Positions 44,936 through 57,676 of a stretch of 64,000 nucleotides of DNA are shown one piece after another. The stretch is from positions 7,024,715 to 7,088,714 of the forward strand of contig JAKZAP010000008.1 of the NCBI GenBank assembly GCA_023053575.1, read 5' to 3'. A program made the translations under genes and the position numbers. How positions within the stretch are numbered: position 1 is the stretch's first letter; the number at the start of each line of letters is the position of its first letter. The notes beneath the pieces are model-generated. The model saw only the letters and a program-made list of their open reading frames with translations, was not told where the DNA came from and did no database searches. This DNA is from Branchinecta lynchi (Eukaryota > Arthropoda > Branchiopoda > Anostraca > Branchinectidae).

Positions 44936-45439
44936 ACCTTTGCTTTCGGATACAGAAGGCGGCATAAAATCCCCGATTCATCTTTTTCCTCCTTAAAGGT
45001 TTAGCCGAACCTTGTTACTCTTGGTTGTTTACAAAGCTTCCAACGAAAGCAAAAATCGTGCCTGGTTCAGGAGCGCCTAGCCTCGCCGCCTGGGATGTCT
45101 TTTGCAGTGTTTACCCAGTAAATTGGGCAGTGTAATCCCATTACCCCTCCGCTGGACAGAGTATCCGTGCCCTCAATCCCTCCGTTGGGATAAGCACTAT
45201 CCTCCATTAGTATGGCAAACATTTCATGGTGCGGGCCAATCGGAGAAGGCGATATAAAGAGATACGCGGTCTCAAGTGGCCCTTTGCCGTAACGGCATCA
45301 CTTTGAGGTCGATTTCCCCAGAATTAGTTTGTATTGTGTGGGGAAATGCCATGCCGTCCCAAGAGTATTCCAGATGGGCGGGGTCAGAACTATACGTGAT
45401 AGCTGTTCCGTGATCACTTGGGAAAGTAGTCAATGGTCG
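44936..45439. other. No gene recognised
   Basis: This is a comparatively GC-rich stretch without matches elsewhere in the window. I checked it for 5S rRNA, tRNA and snRNA signatures and saw none. Confidence 0.4.
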
Positions 45440-45726
45440 GTAATTTACTTTTATGCGATTTCTGCTTCCATTTGTATCATGACGTTTTCAAAATTGTGTT
45501 GCGAGAGCAACACTTGGGTTTTGTCCAATTTTTTTTTTTCTGTGCCTCCGATTTCAACTTATTGCTGGAAAGTGGTAAATTGTGTTGCGTAATTTACTTT
45601 TATGCGATTTCTGCTTCCATTTGTATCATGACGTTTTCAAAATTGTGTTGCGAGAGCAACACTTGGGTTTTGTCCAATTTTTTTTTTCTGTGCCTCCGAT
45701 TTCAACTTATTGCTGGAAAGTGGTAA
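45440..45726. repeat. Tandem duplication spanning the 5' boundary of F1 copy 4
   Basis: About 149 bases (45440-45588) are repeated almost exactly at 45589-45726. Each copy consists of about 56 bases of flanking sequence ending 'gttttcaaaatt' and then the F1 5' end from GTGTTGCGAGAGCAACAC inward. The duplication therefore arose after or during the insertion. Confidence 0.9.
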
Positions 45727-47595
45727 AGGTCTAACATAGCGGTTTGTACGTAAAGTGTGGACCTTCGGCCGGATTGATAAATATGACATTACATTTTGGA
45801 AAGCTGGAAATACAAAATACTGCAGACTAGAATAACTTAATCTGCAGTATTTGGCATTCTAGCGTATTTTAATCCTGTATCGGATTTTAGCTCTCCAAAT
45901 TCGGAATTTCACTCTCCGAATTCGGAATAAAAATCACCGAATTCGGTGGTGTGCAACCACCAAAGTCCGATGTACGAGAGACTTTTTACAGTGCCTGAAG
46001 TGAAGCGAAGTTGAATAGTCTATGTCAGAGAAGTGAAGTTGTGCAGCCAAGCTTTCATTTCATCAAACCATGTTTCTGCTTTCGAGGCAAGCAGTCAGGT
46101 ACCAGTTTCAAATTGATTTATGGACTAAAATCTATAAGTGCTAAATAGTATGTGAGGCAGTTGTTGCCCGGCCCACAGCCAATATATCTTCTTTGAATAA
46201 TTAGTGAAACATTTGGAGAAACAAAGAAGTGTCGTTTTCCCACGGGTCCGAGAGGGCTGCCATCTCTTGTTTCTACCATTTCTGTTCGTGATTTCATCAT
46301 TCCATTTTTTGCACTTGGGATTGAGCGTGTCTACCCATTTCTGTTCGTGAGTTCATCATTCCATTTTTTGCACTTGGGATTGCGGTAGAGAAGTGTACCA
46401 GACATGCTTCTTAAACTTTTAAAGTTCTCTCAATGCTAAGGAAATTAGAGCTTATCCTTTGCCGCTTTCTGAGTGGTGGTATTAGAAAGTTGGCCCACGG
46501 CAAAAAAGGCAACTTTCGATCCAATACATATAGATTTTGTTTTTCAATGGCAATCGATAGCTCTTGATGAGATGATCAAAGCACATGCAATCGTTTTTTT
46601 GGTTCACAGATTCCTTCATGAAATACACCGTTTTGAAAGTGGCGAGGGATTTACAACTCCAGTAGTAGGGTACACACGGGAACCAAAATAGGCTGATCCC
46701 AATTGTGACACATGTAGGGGACTTAAGGCAACAATGGGCTGGCAGATCATGATCATCTTCGACGATGAGGGGTTTGCAACATTTGCTAGTTGGTGTACCT
46801 ATTATTTGTTTCCAGTGTATTTGACGGTAAGAACAATTTGGTCTCCAATAGTAAGACGTTTAGGCGACTTGTAAGTAACAATCGGCATTTAGGCTATAAT
46901 TATCTTCGGCGATGAGGGGTTTGCAATTTTTAAAAGTTGGTGTGCCTATTATTTGTTTCGATTGTATTTGATGTCTATCACGGGGAGAGGAACTTGCAAG
47001 TACGAATCGGTTGCTAGAGTGGGTTCGTGAGGGGCTAAAAATTTCTGCAAATTGGTACACATTTTGTTCGATGTCTATAAATCTGACGGTGAGCAAATTT
47101 GTATGGATGGTCTATCACTGTAACCTAGAATTAAGTGTTTGCGTAAAGGGTGGAAATGATAATGTATAATAGTTATTTTCGCAATAATTATTAGAATGTC
47201 ATCTATGGTATTTCGACCCTGAAAAGTTAGGGAGAGCTTTGTAATACCGACTAGATTATATAAGATAATGTTACAAGTTTTAATTCGTCACGATGTCTAC
47301 GACTGAAAAGCATAAAGCTCAACTGGCTGCAAAGTCAATTTAGTCCCTTCTTCCGATCGATATTCATTTGTTGTTGTTTTTTTCAACCCCGAGGGATAGC
47401 CTTTGGTCACGTGATAACCGATTGTGTTGTTCTTGGAACATACCGTTTTGAAAGCTTCGATGGGTTGACAACTTCAACATTTAACCGATAGCGAAAAAAA
47501 ACCCCAAAATGTGGCTCTTGCAACACTGTAGTCGCCGAATCCGAACAAAGGTCTTCGCAACACTTCACATTGCCCACGGGGCAACCATTTGGTAG
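45496..47595 (+). mobile_element. F1 Helentron-like element, copy 4 (duplicated start, internal insert)
   Basis: It has the F1 5' end after host AATT, the family's interior and a diverged 3' end (TTGCCC-ACG-GGGCAA, then GGTAG). Relative to copies 1-3, about 170 bp at 45804-45975 are extra. They contain the hairpin AATACTGCAG...CTGCAGTATT and 'ccgaattcgg' motifs like those in the hAT-type element at 30333-31760. A 50-60 bp piece at 46276-46380 is duplicated in tandem. Confidence 0.65.
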
Positions 47596-49809
47596 CACAG
47601 ATAAAGAAAGAAAAAAGGAAAGGAGACAAGGACAATTTTCGCAATGATGAACTTATTACATGCTGATATCTGAGAACCAGATACTGCTAATTATTCAGCT
47701 ACGATTTATTATGCTCGTGGAAGGAAATTAAGAATCCCAGCATCTCCAAACCACTTCCAGTTGGTAAGAGAATAGACTGATTGATAGAACTGATTGAAAA
47801 TGCCATGGAGAGATCGGCAAGATGACGGAGGTTGTCCAACAGATAAGTCAATGTTTTCTCCAAAAATCCGATTACATCCCTAGCCAGAACTTCTGAATTA
47901 GCTTGTGGTTCCGACAGAGGCGAGAGGGGCTGGGAAACTATGGGGATACCTACCTGCGACGCGTCAGAATTTCGGAGCGAAGGAGGAAAATTCGCATGCG
48001 ACTACGAAAATAGGGCTGTCAGTCACGTACCTTAACCACTCAGCTAACTGATGTTTAGAAAATTCGTATCCGACTACGAAAATAGGACTGTCTGTCACGT
48101 ATCTTAAAACTCAGCTAACTGACGTTTAGCACTATTAGATACCCATCATCCTGTGAGAAAAGTCATGTAGAGAAAACTGTGTAGGCATGGAAGAATTTTG
48201 AGTCCAATTAAGGAGAGAGCAGGAGTTTTGCCTACTTAAATAAACAAGTTGAATGAAATTGATTTGTCGTCTTCGACTTTTCTTGACTTTGGCGCTGCTG
48301 TTTGCGTCAAGTCTTACTTAAGGCAGATAAACGAGTGGGCGTTTACCATTTAGCCACCTGTGGGAGCTAATCTAGAAATAGCTCTGGCTATCGATGTTCT
48401 GCAGTAGACACATCCATCGTTGATCATTCTTAAATACCAGGTGTGGATTATTTAGGGTTTCGTTGCCAGAATAAAGAGCTCTGTAGCAGTAGCCTTATTA
48501 TCGAAATTGGATCTCGATTGGAATAGTTAAAACCAGCACGGTTTCGCCTGTCTTTGTCATTTGTACAAACAGCCAGGTAGGCTGGTCGATCCTCGAGGGA
48601 CCGAAGTCATCAACATTTAGGAAAATAGTAGGATAGTGATGGACAAAGGCTCTGCGGGGTATCGTTATCCTGGGCGACATAAACAAACCGAAAACGACAC
48701 TTTCAAGTGACGGCAATTTACATTAACGACCAACGTTATTTATTGACTGGCATTTTGGAATTGACCTTTACAGCCACAATAGGTGCTAAATACGTGTTCC
48801 CTCAGTCCAAGCGTGCTTAGGTTTGCATAGTATGTCGTAAACCCTGGCTGCAATCAGACGTAGAAACTTTAAAAGGCAAAAAAAAGACCCCTAAACATGA
48901 TGAGGTCGATCATGAGTTATGGTTCTAAAGGACTGCAATAAAACGATAATTTACATTGACGGTCTGGGCTTGGAAGACTCACTTGTGGCGCAGATGGGTA
49001 GTTGGGAATTTAAGAACGCGCTTTGGTTCTTGAAAATGTACGAATGGACTAGTAGCAGTTCGCAGTTTGTTCAACGTCAAATCTGCAGTAAAACAAACAA
49101 ATGTCCCTTGAAGGCTATGTGGAATGTAGTAAGAGGGAAGTCTCCCGAAGGTTCCAAAGGAGCAGAGAGGGGTTGCCGACTCTCGAGTCTGGTGTACATC
49201 AAGTCCCCGGTGCCGATTTCAGACTGGCCCGGGTCGGTGCCTGGAAAGGATGCTCATCAAGTAAGAGGGTAACCCCTGTACGTTGTCATGTTCGAACGCC
49301 TAGGGAGGCAAGTGGGTGCAGACGCTTAAAGGAAAAACCATACATACAGTTATCATTTTTTCTCAGTATTATAAAATTAATTTGTTCGTATTGCCATCCT
49401 CTAGCTTCCAAAAAATAAAGCATGCCTTTTAATGGGTTTTCATTAAAAAATTTAATCTCAACGTTTAGACTTGGTTCGCCTTCAGTACGAAAATTGAGGT
49501 AAAACACTTTTCTGGATTAAGAAGGGAATTATTGGGAGGTGAAGTTATGTTACTTCCTGACATCTTAAAGAGCACGACGCCAAGCGTTATACGTAAAATT
49601 TGCAGATTTGTTGATCGTGTGGTAAATTTCGAGAGAGCGTTGACGAAGTTTAGTTCATGTAAAGTTATTTTGTTTTGTTGTTTTATATGTATTGTCTTGT
49701 ATATGGCCTTTGACTTTGAATACAATTATGATTATTATTATTATGTTGCAGGAGGCTTAAAGAACCTGTCTTACCTGTAATACTAAGGCAACCAACTTCC
49801 ATAATCACT
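47596..49809. other. No gene recognised; small tandem duplication and LINE-like tail
   Basis: A 72-bp unit starting 'aaaattcg' is repeated once at 47987-48129. Near 49715-49745 'gactttgaatacaattatga', followed by ATT units, looks like a LINE 3' tail. The frames 48498-48716 (minus), 48919-49272 (plus) and 49286-49507 (minus) have no recognisable domain. Confidence 0.45.
47987..48129. repeat. 72-bp tandem duplication
   Basis: Two diverged copies of a unit opening 'aaaattcg.at.cgactacg' and closing 'cagctaactga.gtttag' stand head to tail. Confidence 0.85.
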
Positions 49810-50130
49810 CCATACATTTCTAAACCCGGGTACCCGAATTTTCTACGGTACGTTCTAAACCCTCTAATAAAACTACGCTGATGTTCTCACTTTCCGTGTT
49901 TTGCTACCTTCGATGTGTATCACGCTGCCGACGGTTGTCTGCGAGAAGTTTTTCCATCAGAAAAACGGCTAAATAAATTGTTTCCCGGTTTTCGCTACAA
50001 GTCAACGGGTATCGGAAAAGGCTTAAAACAGCCAAAACTCGGGTTATTTGTTGAAAGCACAGCCTAGTTTTAAAGTATTCAAATATTTTAAAATACTGTA
50101 AGTTGAAGAGTAAATAGTGCGAGGAGTCCA
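49810..50130. repeat. Dispersed repeat R6, copy 4
   Basis: It has the same block order as the other R6 copies, closing with 'agtaaatagtgcgagg'. R5 copy 2 begins about 90 bases later. Confidence 0.6.
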
Positions 50131-50220
50131 TTGAGATCTTGAAAGGGGTCGATCAAAATTGTGGATCTAGTAGGCTACAAGACAGAGAAATAAGCTGGCT
50201 TTTCAGTCAAACTTTAAAGT

Positions 50221-50892
50221 TCAATGGGCACATCAAACTACCCCAATCCGACTCTGGAACAACCTAGGAACAATGCTTACCCCCTAGATCAGCAGCTTTT
50301 TTAACATTTTCCTCTCTGTGATATTTCAAAGAGTAATTTTTTAGGCCAGTACATGCTCAATTTACTAGCTTAGACAAAGATAAAAGTGTGGTTTATTATA
50401 ATACTTAGTAGGTCTTTATTTTATGCATAAATCAGCTTGTATAATTCAGATTTGAATAGATTATTTGTTTTTGAATGATTTTTGTACCTGTGTTATTTTT
50501 TATAAGCTTATTGCATATTCTGGTACATTTTATAAAGCAAGCTAATCAAGCTTCACAACACTATTCCACAAAGAAAAACTTTTAATATGCACTTTAAGCC
50601 ATCGAACTTGTGATGAAACAGTAGAACAATCAGAAAAACTGGATCTGCGGCTTGACTTTTGTAATGTCTCAAATATATCCTTTTCTATCAAGCATTGCTG
50701 GGAGTTTTTGAATTTCCTGCCACGATATCCCAGCTCCTAAGATTTGGATCAACAAAATGCCAGAGAGGTAAAGTCAAGGGATAACAAGAAAACGGCCGAT
50801 TTTCGTAGCGCCTTCTAAAGGAAGCCGAAAATGTTTATTTGTGAAGTATTTAATACAAAGTGAAGCATTAGAAGTGTCCATTCTGCTTTAAG
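50221..50892. repeat. Dispersed repeat R5, copy 2
   Basis: It is colinear with 8011-8682 throughout, from 'tcaatgggcacatcaaacta' to 'gctttaag', with scattered substitutions. The minus-strand frame corresponding to 8459-8671 has a TGA here. Confidence 0.85.
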
Positions 50893-52243
50893 TGAAGATA
50901 GTTGACATTGCGGTATTTTTCAGAAACAGTTGTTATTATAATCACTAACATACCAGGTATTCAGACAATGTCAAAGATTGATGATTTAGCCAACACCTAA
51001 ATATATCTGACCTATTGGGCAACAACTATCGATCATCATAAATTTGGGTAATCTTTCTCCTAAACAGTTTTCATGTTGTTTTCCACCGTGCCCTTGCAGG
51101 TGGATACCGAACTACGATAGCTCGGCTTCTGTGCCCTTACTCGATTGCCCTTACTCGGTTCGATTTTAGTCATCGCTCTGTCACTGTGCCCTTACTTAGA
51201 GATGTACCCAGAATTCGAAGCGTTGTACCCCCACATTGGAGGTTTGTGTGTGACCGAACCTGCACGGTTCAGGAAGTGAATGAAGGAACGCTGCGTAATC
51301 AGATTTACTAAAATGTAAAGCTCTGTGAGCACTCCGTCTGGCGGGGGGAGTGTGGGAGCACTGACTTACTGCTTTCCTTTAAGTCAAAGTGCTCTGGTGC
51401 TCAGCATTAGGCCTAGATCAATCTTGAGCGCAATGCTTCCGTGTCCTATATTTTTCTGTTAATGCCCGGTGGTTTACCAACCATAGAAACTCCATCATTG
51501 AATACATCTTTCTGCAATTGGAGCCAGTCACTTGGCCAACGTTCCGTAATTGATGGAGTCAATTTGTTTCCCACGTTCCGCGGAAACGATATAATTGGTC
51601 TTAGATGGACTCCAGCCTGGAAGTACTCTTTGCTAATCGATGGCTGGGATGTTTCGCTGACCAATTAAGGGGCTCTCACATTGAGACCTTAAGACTTGCG
51701 TTGCCCTGCGGACCTCGCCTTTGGGCTCTGTCGGTCCTTTCAAAGGGGGCTGGTAGGTTCCGTCCACACGAAAGTGAAATGGCCAGTTCACTGATTGGTG
51801 ACGAGACGAGTCTGTGCTAAGGAATGTGGGATAGACCTCGTCTCTCTAAGTGGTCTTCCCTTCGTCACAGTAGCAGGGTGTTAATCGGTCTTCTAGGATT
51901 CGTATCGCTCTAGATAACGACCAGGATACAGCGTAGCCAGAGGGCGAGCGAGAGGGATCGCGGCGTTGTATCTTACAGAGTTTCCAGATATTGTGATCCG
52001 CCACTATTATCATGTGCTCCAAAGTGGGGTCATTGACAGTAAATTCATCGGATTGGCTTGACCGCTTAATCCTCAAAAAGAGTCGGCAATAGATAAGGGG
52101 CTCGTAAACTGTTCAACATTGTTGCAACAAGCCTCCCACAGACCGAGTCCTGATGACGATATGTACCCCCCCCCCCCCTCCCCGAACAAGTCCCCCTCCC
52201 TATAGACACACTGATACATTTTGGAAATAAAGATATACTTTTT
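50893..52243. other. No gene recognised
   Basis: The frames 51441-51668 (plus) and 51446-51664 (minus) overlap completely on opposite strands and show no domain. A C-run with pyrimidine-rich flanks lies at 52165-52190. Confidence 0.4.
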
Positions 52244-53360
52244 AGGATCCCAAAACGTAAGTGGAGGGATACCTATGACATCGCAGAAGTTGTCCGTCTG
52301 TCCGTCCGTCTGTAAGCACGATAACTCTCGAAGGGAATGAGATATGTTGATAAAACTTGTTGTGAGGATTTCTTGGGTCGTCGGACAAGTCAAGTTCGTA
52401 GATGGGCTTTGTAGCCCTACATTTAGGGATGGGGGTTCAAATTAAGGGCAAACAAAATATTTTGAAACAGCTAATGTGATAGTCGATTATGAAGTAAGAA
52501 AACATGCTGAACGCGATGGTAAAAACCATTTTGTCATCGGACAAGTAGTTCGCCCGGAATCCAGCCGAAGCCGAAAAGTTTGTTAAAAGTAAAATTTGTC
52601 TTTGAAGTTGATTAGATGTTCGATTCAGCGGTAGGAAGATATGCTGAACATGATGGTGAAAACCATTTTGTCGACGGACAAGTAGTTCGCCCGGAATCCG
52701 GCCCAAACCGGAAAGCTTGTTAAAATTAAAAGTTTTATTTGGAGTTGATTAGATGTTCGATTTACGGCAAGAAGACCTGCTGAACACTTATGTGAAAACA
52801 ATTTTCTACCCGGACGTGTAGTTCGCCCTGAATCCGGTCAAAACCGGAAAATTGTTAAAAGTTAAAGTTTTATTTATAGTTGATTAGATATCCGATTTAC
52901 TGGTAAAAAGAGACGCTGAATCCGTGTGTGACAATCACTTTTCACCCGGACATATAGTTCGACCGGAATCCGGCTCGAGTCCGAAAATTTGTTATAAGTT
53001 AAATTTTTATTTGAAGTTGATTAGATGTTCATTATTGGGGAAAGAAGATGCCCTGAGTTCGTTTCTGAGCTTTCTTTTTTCGCTGGACCTTCCGGAGTTC
53101 GGCCGAAACCGGGAAACTGGCAGAAGTGGCAGGCAGTTTTCGTCAAAACAGATATGACGTATAGGTGTAAACACACATGCTGAATCCATATCTGAACTTG
53201 GTTTTCTCAGATGATTAGCTATTTTGCCTTAATCTGTTTCTGAATTGTAATAGTAAAAACGTTCAAGGAGTCTGGCGAAGACTGGATCTGGCTAAGACAA
53301 GACCCAGTTGTCTAGATCAGATATAGCATTTTTGGGATCCCATCGAAACCTTCGGTCTTG
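52244..53360 (+). mobile_element. F2 Helentron-like element, copy E (full length)
   Basis: The 5' end is AGGATCCCAAAACGTAAGTG after host TTTTT. The 3' end is TTGGGATCCCATCGAAACC, then TTCGGTCTTG before TTTT. Both ends are intact, the array shows five or six units, and the total length (1117 bp) equals that of copy A. Confidence 0.7.
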
Positions 53361-53967
53361 TTTTATTCCGGTAAGAGAAGATGCTTTAGAATCTTTTGAC
53401 AATCTGTTTTTCTGGCTTGAAAGAAAGAGGGGGATCTATCTAGCTTCTGTTTCAGTATTCTGGATCTTTTTGATCACACGGAAACGGCTTTTCCAGAAGA
53501 CGTATAGCGACCGTTTATTCAACTTTTTCTGGCATTTTGGTCGATACTTATGTGGGTTTCAATCGTCTTCGGTTACGCTAACGCAATTCTCTCGTTCCGT
53601 AAATATTCGGTGTGCACAACTCGAAGGGCTTTCTACTTCAATGTGAAAACAGCAATAGGTTTTGCGCCAAGCAATCAATAATTCGGAAATGGTATCAAGG
53701 GAAAACCAACACCAAAGTATCTACGTGTGCCCGTTTTTCCATAATTGCGTTAATACCATCGAGCAAGGGACATCATGCATTGGAGACAAATTTATTCGTT
53801 TTCACGTACGACTGAATTGCGTTTATGAATGGCAGGAAAAGAAAATAAACACTAAAAAACACAATATTTACACCAAAAGAAGGGAACCCTTACTCCAAAA
53901 AACGCTCTCGATGCTCCATAGCCTGCCTGAGGAACCTCTCCACCACCATTAGGTAACGTTAAAAACT
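53361..53967. other. No gene recognised
   Basis: Frames at 53308-53646 and 53612-53815 show no domain that I recognise. Confidence 0.4.
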
Positions 53968-54097
53968 ATATTTGATGGTGCAAAACCGATAAGTCAGCTG
54001 AATTTTATTAGAGCTACATTTCGGCCCCCTTCGACCCCGAAATTTAATACAGCTCTATTAAATTCAGCTGACTTATCCGTTTTGCACCATCAAATAT
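53968..54097. repeat. Foldback: two inverted copies of the 'cagctgacttat' unit
   Basis: The arms of 47-48 bases (ATATTTGATGGTGCAAAACC and its complement) pair with one substitution and one indel. ATTTCGG/CCGAAAT pairing continues inward over a short C/G-rich loop. The arm unit is the one found in tandem at 61501-61663 and in diverged form at 5838-5940. Confidence 0.85.
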
Positions 54098-54509
54098 GAT
54101 TCGCAGTCAAATTGGGCTGAAGGAATATTTAAAAACTATGTTTTAATCACCAAAAAATGTAATTTCTTATTTAACGTCAATTGTACTATTTTATATTCCT
54201 ACTTAAAAAAGTTTATAATTAAACTTGATTGCATTAAATTTTTTAAAGAACAAATATCGATTTTGAAGTGAAATTTAGGATTTTTGAACCACTTTTCTGT
54301 TCATCTTCATTTCTCCCTTATAATTAAAACCTATATTATTTTGTATTGTAGTTATAGCATCAAAAAAGTAGACTTTCAATCAGGTTTTTGTCTGTTTTGA
54401 GACCATCTTTTGTCTCTGGGATCGGCGAGGAACATGCCGATCCCGCGAGTTACAGACTAGTGAGTAAAAGCTTCTCAATCTAAAACTCTAAACTCTACGT
54501 AAAGACTCA

Positions 54510-55195
54510 CACGGATATTTTCATCTCCAACATGTCCCCAGCAGAAGGGTCGTGTAATTCTTTCGGTCTTCTCGACGGCTAGTTCAGTACGGAGCTTCTA
54601 GACTTCTTAGAGCATGTTCCACCCTACTTACCGTAGTTACTACGCATGACGTCACGGATTCGGGCTTTTTGCCGTCAAGGCTGGAACGACTTTTCTATTT
54701 TCCAGCAGGATATCATGCCACAGGCGATTCCGACCAATTACGTTACAGAGATGCGTAGTTACTACGCTCCTGAGCATGATAAGCAAATAGTAACTATTAG
54801 TTACTATTTCGAGAAGGTTGGAACTGTCAGCGTAGTAACTTTTCGTGAGGATGGAACGGAAATAGTAACTAATAGTAATTATTGTTAGAAGGGTGGAACA
54901 CGCTCTTAGTATACGAGAAGTTTCATCCTAACAATCTCATCTCCAGCCAGCATGACACCAGCAGAAGGATGGTGCAACTCTTTCGTTCTTGACGACTTTT
55001 GGCCTTCTCGATGACAAACTTAAAGATTATTAGAGCTTGTAGACTCCATAGTCTACAAGAAGTTTCACCTTAATGGTCCAGCGTCCCCAGTAGAAGGATG
55101 ATTCAAATTTTTCATCTTTGTTGACTCGGGGACTTGTCGATGACGAGCTCTGAGTCAGTCAGAGAGACTTCTTAGAGCATAAGAAGCTTGATTAA
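54510..55195 (+). repeat. Dispersed repeat R8 array, interrupted by a TIR element
   Basis: Units of about 130 bp contain 'atctccan..catg.c.ccag', 'cagaaggatggtgcaactct', 'ttcgtctt' and 'acttcttagagcat'. At least three follow one another here. Further R8 units are at 56080-56330 and 59090-59200. Confidence 0.6.
54610..54905. mobile_element. TIR element with TTA duplication inside R8
   Basis: GAGCATGTTCCACCCT at the left pairs with the inverse of the right end (GAGCGTGTTCCACCCT), with further matching 'agttactac' and 'tagttacta' blocks inward. TTA flanks both sides (54607-54609, 54906-54908), fitting a PIF/Harbinger-like element. A 5-bp CTTAG duplication with a TIR one base shorter is equally possible. 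Interior repeats of AGTTACTA fill it. The 80-codon frame inside is not convincing. Confidence 0.7.
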
Positions 55196-55734
55196 AGTTT
55201 AACTGAAAAGACAACTTGTTTTTGTGTCATTTAAAGGACACCAGAACAAGGAAACCACACTTGAACACACCATGGATAATGCATTTACAGACATGGCCAC
55301 GGAGAGCATTCTTCTCCTGAGCGTGACGTTTTCAAAATAGGGATGTTCGTTTCTGGATGTTTGCACATGCAGACTCCAAGACAAAAAGCGCAATTCATTC
55401 AAATCTTGTACAGCGCTGGGCGGATCGTACTGGAATTTCTTCTAGATATACGTTTCGGCTTAACTGGTTAAAAAAATATTCCAGAAGAAGGGTTGATTGG
55501 AGACATTTGTTCATTTTTAAAATTGTTCGGTACTGAAATAAGGACAGATGCAAAATAGAGCGAAAATCATAGCTCGGAAACACTATTTTATATTTGGACT
55601 GGGTTTTCTGCAGGCAATGTTAACGGAAGTCATACAGATAGGGATGATACTGGGTACTCTTCATTCAGGTGTCCTTAATTGAATACACTGAATTATTTGG
55701 ATTCTGAAATTTGGATTTTTTCATTTTCCACTAT

Positions 55735-56080
55735 TTTCTCTAGTTATGACGTTCAGAATATTTCTACTACTATATAAATTCTACTATGACGCGGGGAATT
55801 TTAATCTCAAAACAAACGCGGCTTTTCAGAGAGCAGTGGTGAGCATGGCGAAGCCTGGTGCCTGAACATAAAAAGTCATAAATCTTTCTGGTACGTCATT
55901 CAACACAGATAAAAATGCATGGGGTACCAAAAATCACACGGAAATTCCACTATTTGAAAATCGTCGTGAATAGCGGAACAACGAAGTAACGCATTTTCAG
56001 CGGGTCTTCAGCCAATTTAAGTGAATAAGTGATGGGTAACTAGATTGTCCTATCCCAGCTCTTTTCGGTTAAACTTTAAC
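55735..56080. repeat. Dispersed repeat R7, copy 2
   Basis: It is colinear with 44600-44935, including 'ttctactatgacgcg' and 'gtgaataagtgatgggtaac'. It runs directly into an R8 unit. Confidence 0.6.
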
Positions 56081-56330
56081 GATCTCATCTCCAACATGAC
56101 ACCAGTATGAGGATGTTGCAAGTCTTTCGTCTTGTTGACACTGCGTGTTAGGGCTTATCGATGAGTCTTGCATTGACGAGATCGTGAGTGGATCGCAGCT
56201 CATTTTCTCCTCAGTGTACGAGACGAGAAGTTCCACCCCGTTCCTGGCAACGATCAAATGAAGGTGCAACTCTTTCGTCTATACTGACATCTCTACTGAA
56301 TGTTCCAGAGCTAGTAGACTTCTTAGGGGA
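56081..56330 (+). repeat. Dispersed repeat R8, units after R7 copy 2
   Basis: It has 'gatctcatctccaacatgac', 'caagtctttcgtcttgttga' and 'gtgttagggctt', followed by a second partial unit with 'ggtgcaactctttcgtct'. R7 and R8 are thus neighbours here and close to each other at 61.7 kb, so they may be parts of one larger element. Confidence 0.5.
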
Positions 56331-57676
56331 CGTTTTTGCTTGGACGGAGTTAATTAACGGGACAAACGATCATGATGTTCGTTTTCTCGCGGATATCGTC
56401 CGCCTCAAATTCATATTCAGAATAGAGAGAGAGAAAGAAGATTGGTTTAATCGACAACATCGTAATATGTAGCATATCGTAGCATATATACAGAAAACTA
56501 TCGTAGATATTTGATTCGATGTTTGTCGATTCAGGACCCACTACTGAAAATGGAAAATATGTCCTCGAAATTATCTCCTCCGATTGGCCGTTTACCTGTT
56601 CACCACCTCATTAGCTTGATTCTATTTGTGATAAAAGTTCTTTGAAACTGTATGTATTTTCTTATCTTTTTTACTCTTATACTGCATTCATGGTCTAGGG
56701 CAGTGCGCAATCAAGTAATTCGTTCGTTCATGCATATAGTTACTTATAGTTTCATAAAAATCTCCTTGGCAAAGAAATTCTAAAATTATTAGTAAATATT
56801 CGCTGCCAGACATTACGGAGAAATTGTGTGTTCGCCACAGGAAACTGTCCGAAATGGCGTGCGCGCGTCTGTTACCCTCTCATGGGCTTTTTCGTCTGTA
56901 TGACGCTTGAGTAGTTTTGTACGTGTCATGTTTTCCCTAATCATGCCTTCTTATTTTCTTTTGTACTCCACTATTTTACCCACTATTTTCTTTTGTACTC
57001 CACTACCTTCGTCTTGTACCATTATTTGGTTAGAAATAAATTATTAATATTGTCTGGTACGATTCGTTGGTCAGAAATAAATTATTATTACCAGTAAAGC
57101 ATAACATATATAGATGAACAACAAGAAGAAAATAACACCAACTATGCTTCATCACCTTAGTAGTTTAGTTGCTGAAGTTTGAGTGGAGCACAAGATAACA
57201 CGTTCAAAGGTGCTGTTGAACATAACTGCATCGTCTGTGGACCTCTTCGAGCTCAACCAACGTTAGTGAAGATGGCATTCCTAAAGTACCATTTTCGTGA
57301 TGGCACCTTCAGTCAAGCTCAACAACCATCCACGCGCAAGTGTCCCTTTACTCTGCAAGAAGTTTCACCTTACCATTCTTTCTCTCTGAACTTAATATTT
57401 CTTTTCTTGAAAGATCCCTCTTGCTTATTCTTCCTTTTATATTATCCGTATAATATACATTACTTTATTATAAGCTTAATTATTTTATTTTAAGGTTATA
57501 AGCTTCTGAAACTCCCCCTTTCGTCATTGTTTCGTTTTGTATCTCCGACTTTGTAGCAACTTTTCGGCCGAGCCGAGTTTTGCCATTCACGCAACGCAAA
57601 CTTCGACGAAAGCTTCCAGGTCCACCGACAACTCATTCACACTTAAGGACATGAGAAACTTCAAACTGTTGTTTCG
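56331..57676. other. No gene recognised; LINE-like tails
   Basis: Two 'agaaataaattatta' tails lie at 57030-57090, similar to 44545-44560. A short direct duplication of 'tattttcttttgtactccac' is at 56950-57005. The frame 57179-57493 has no recognisable domain. Confidence 0.4.
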
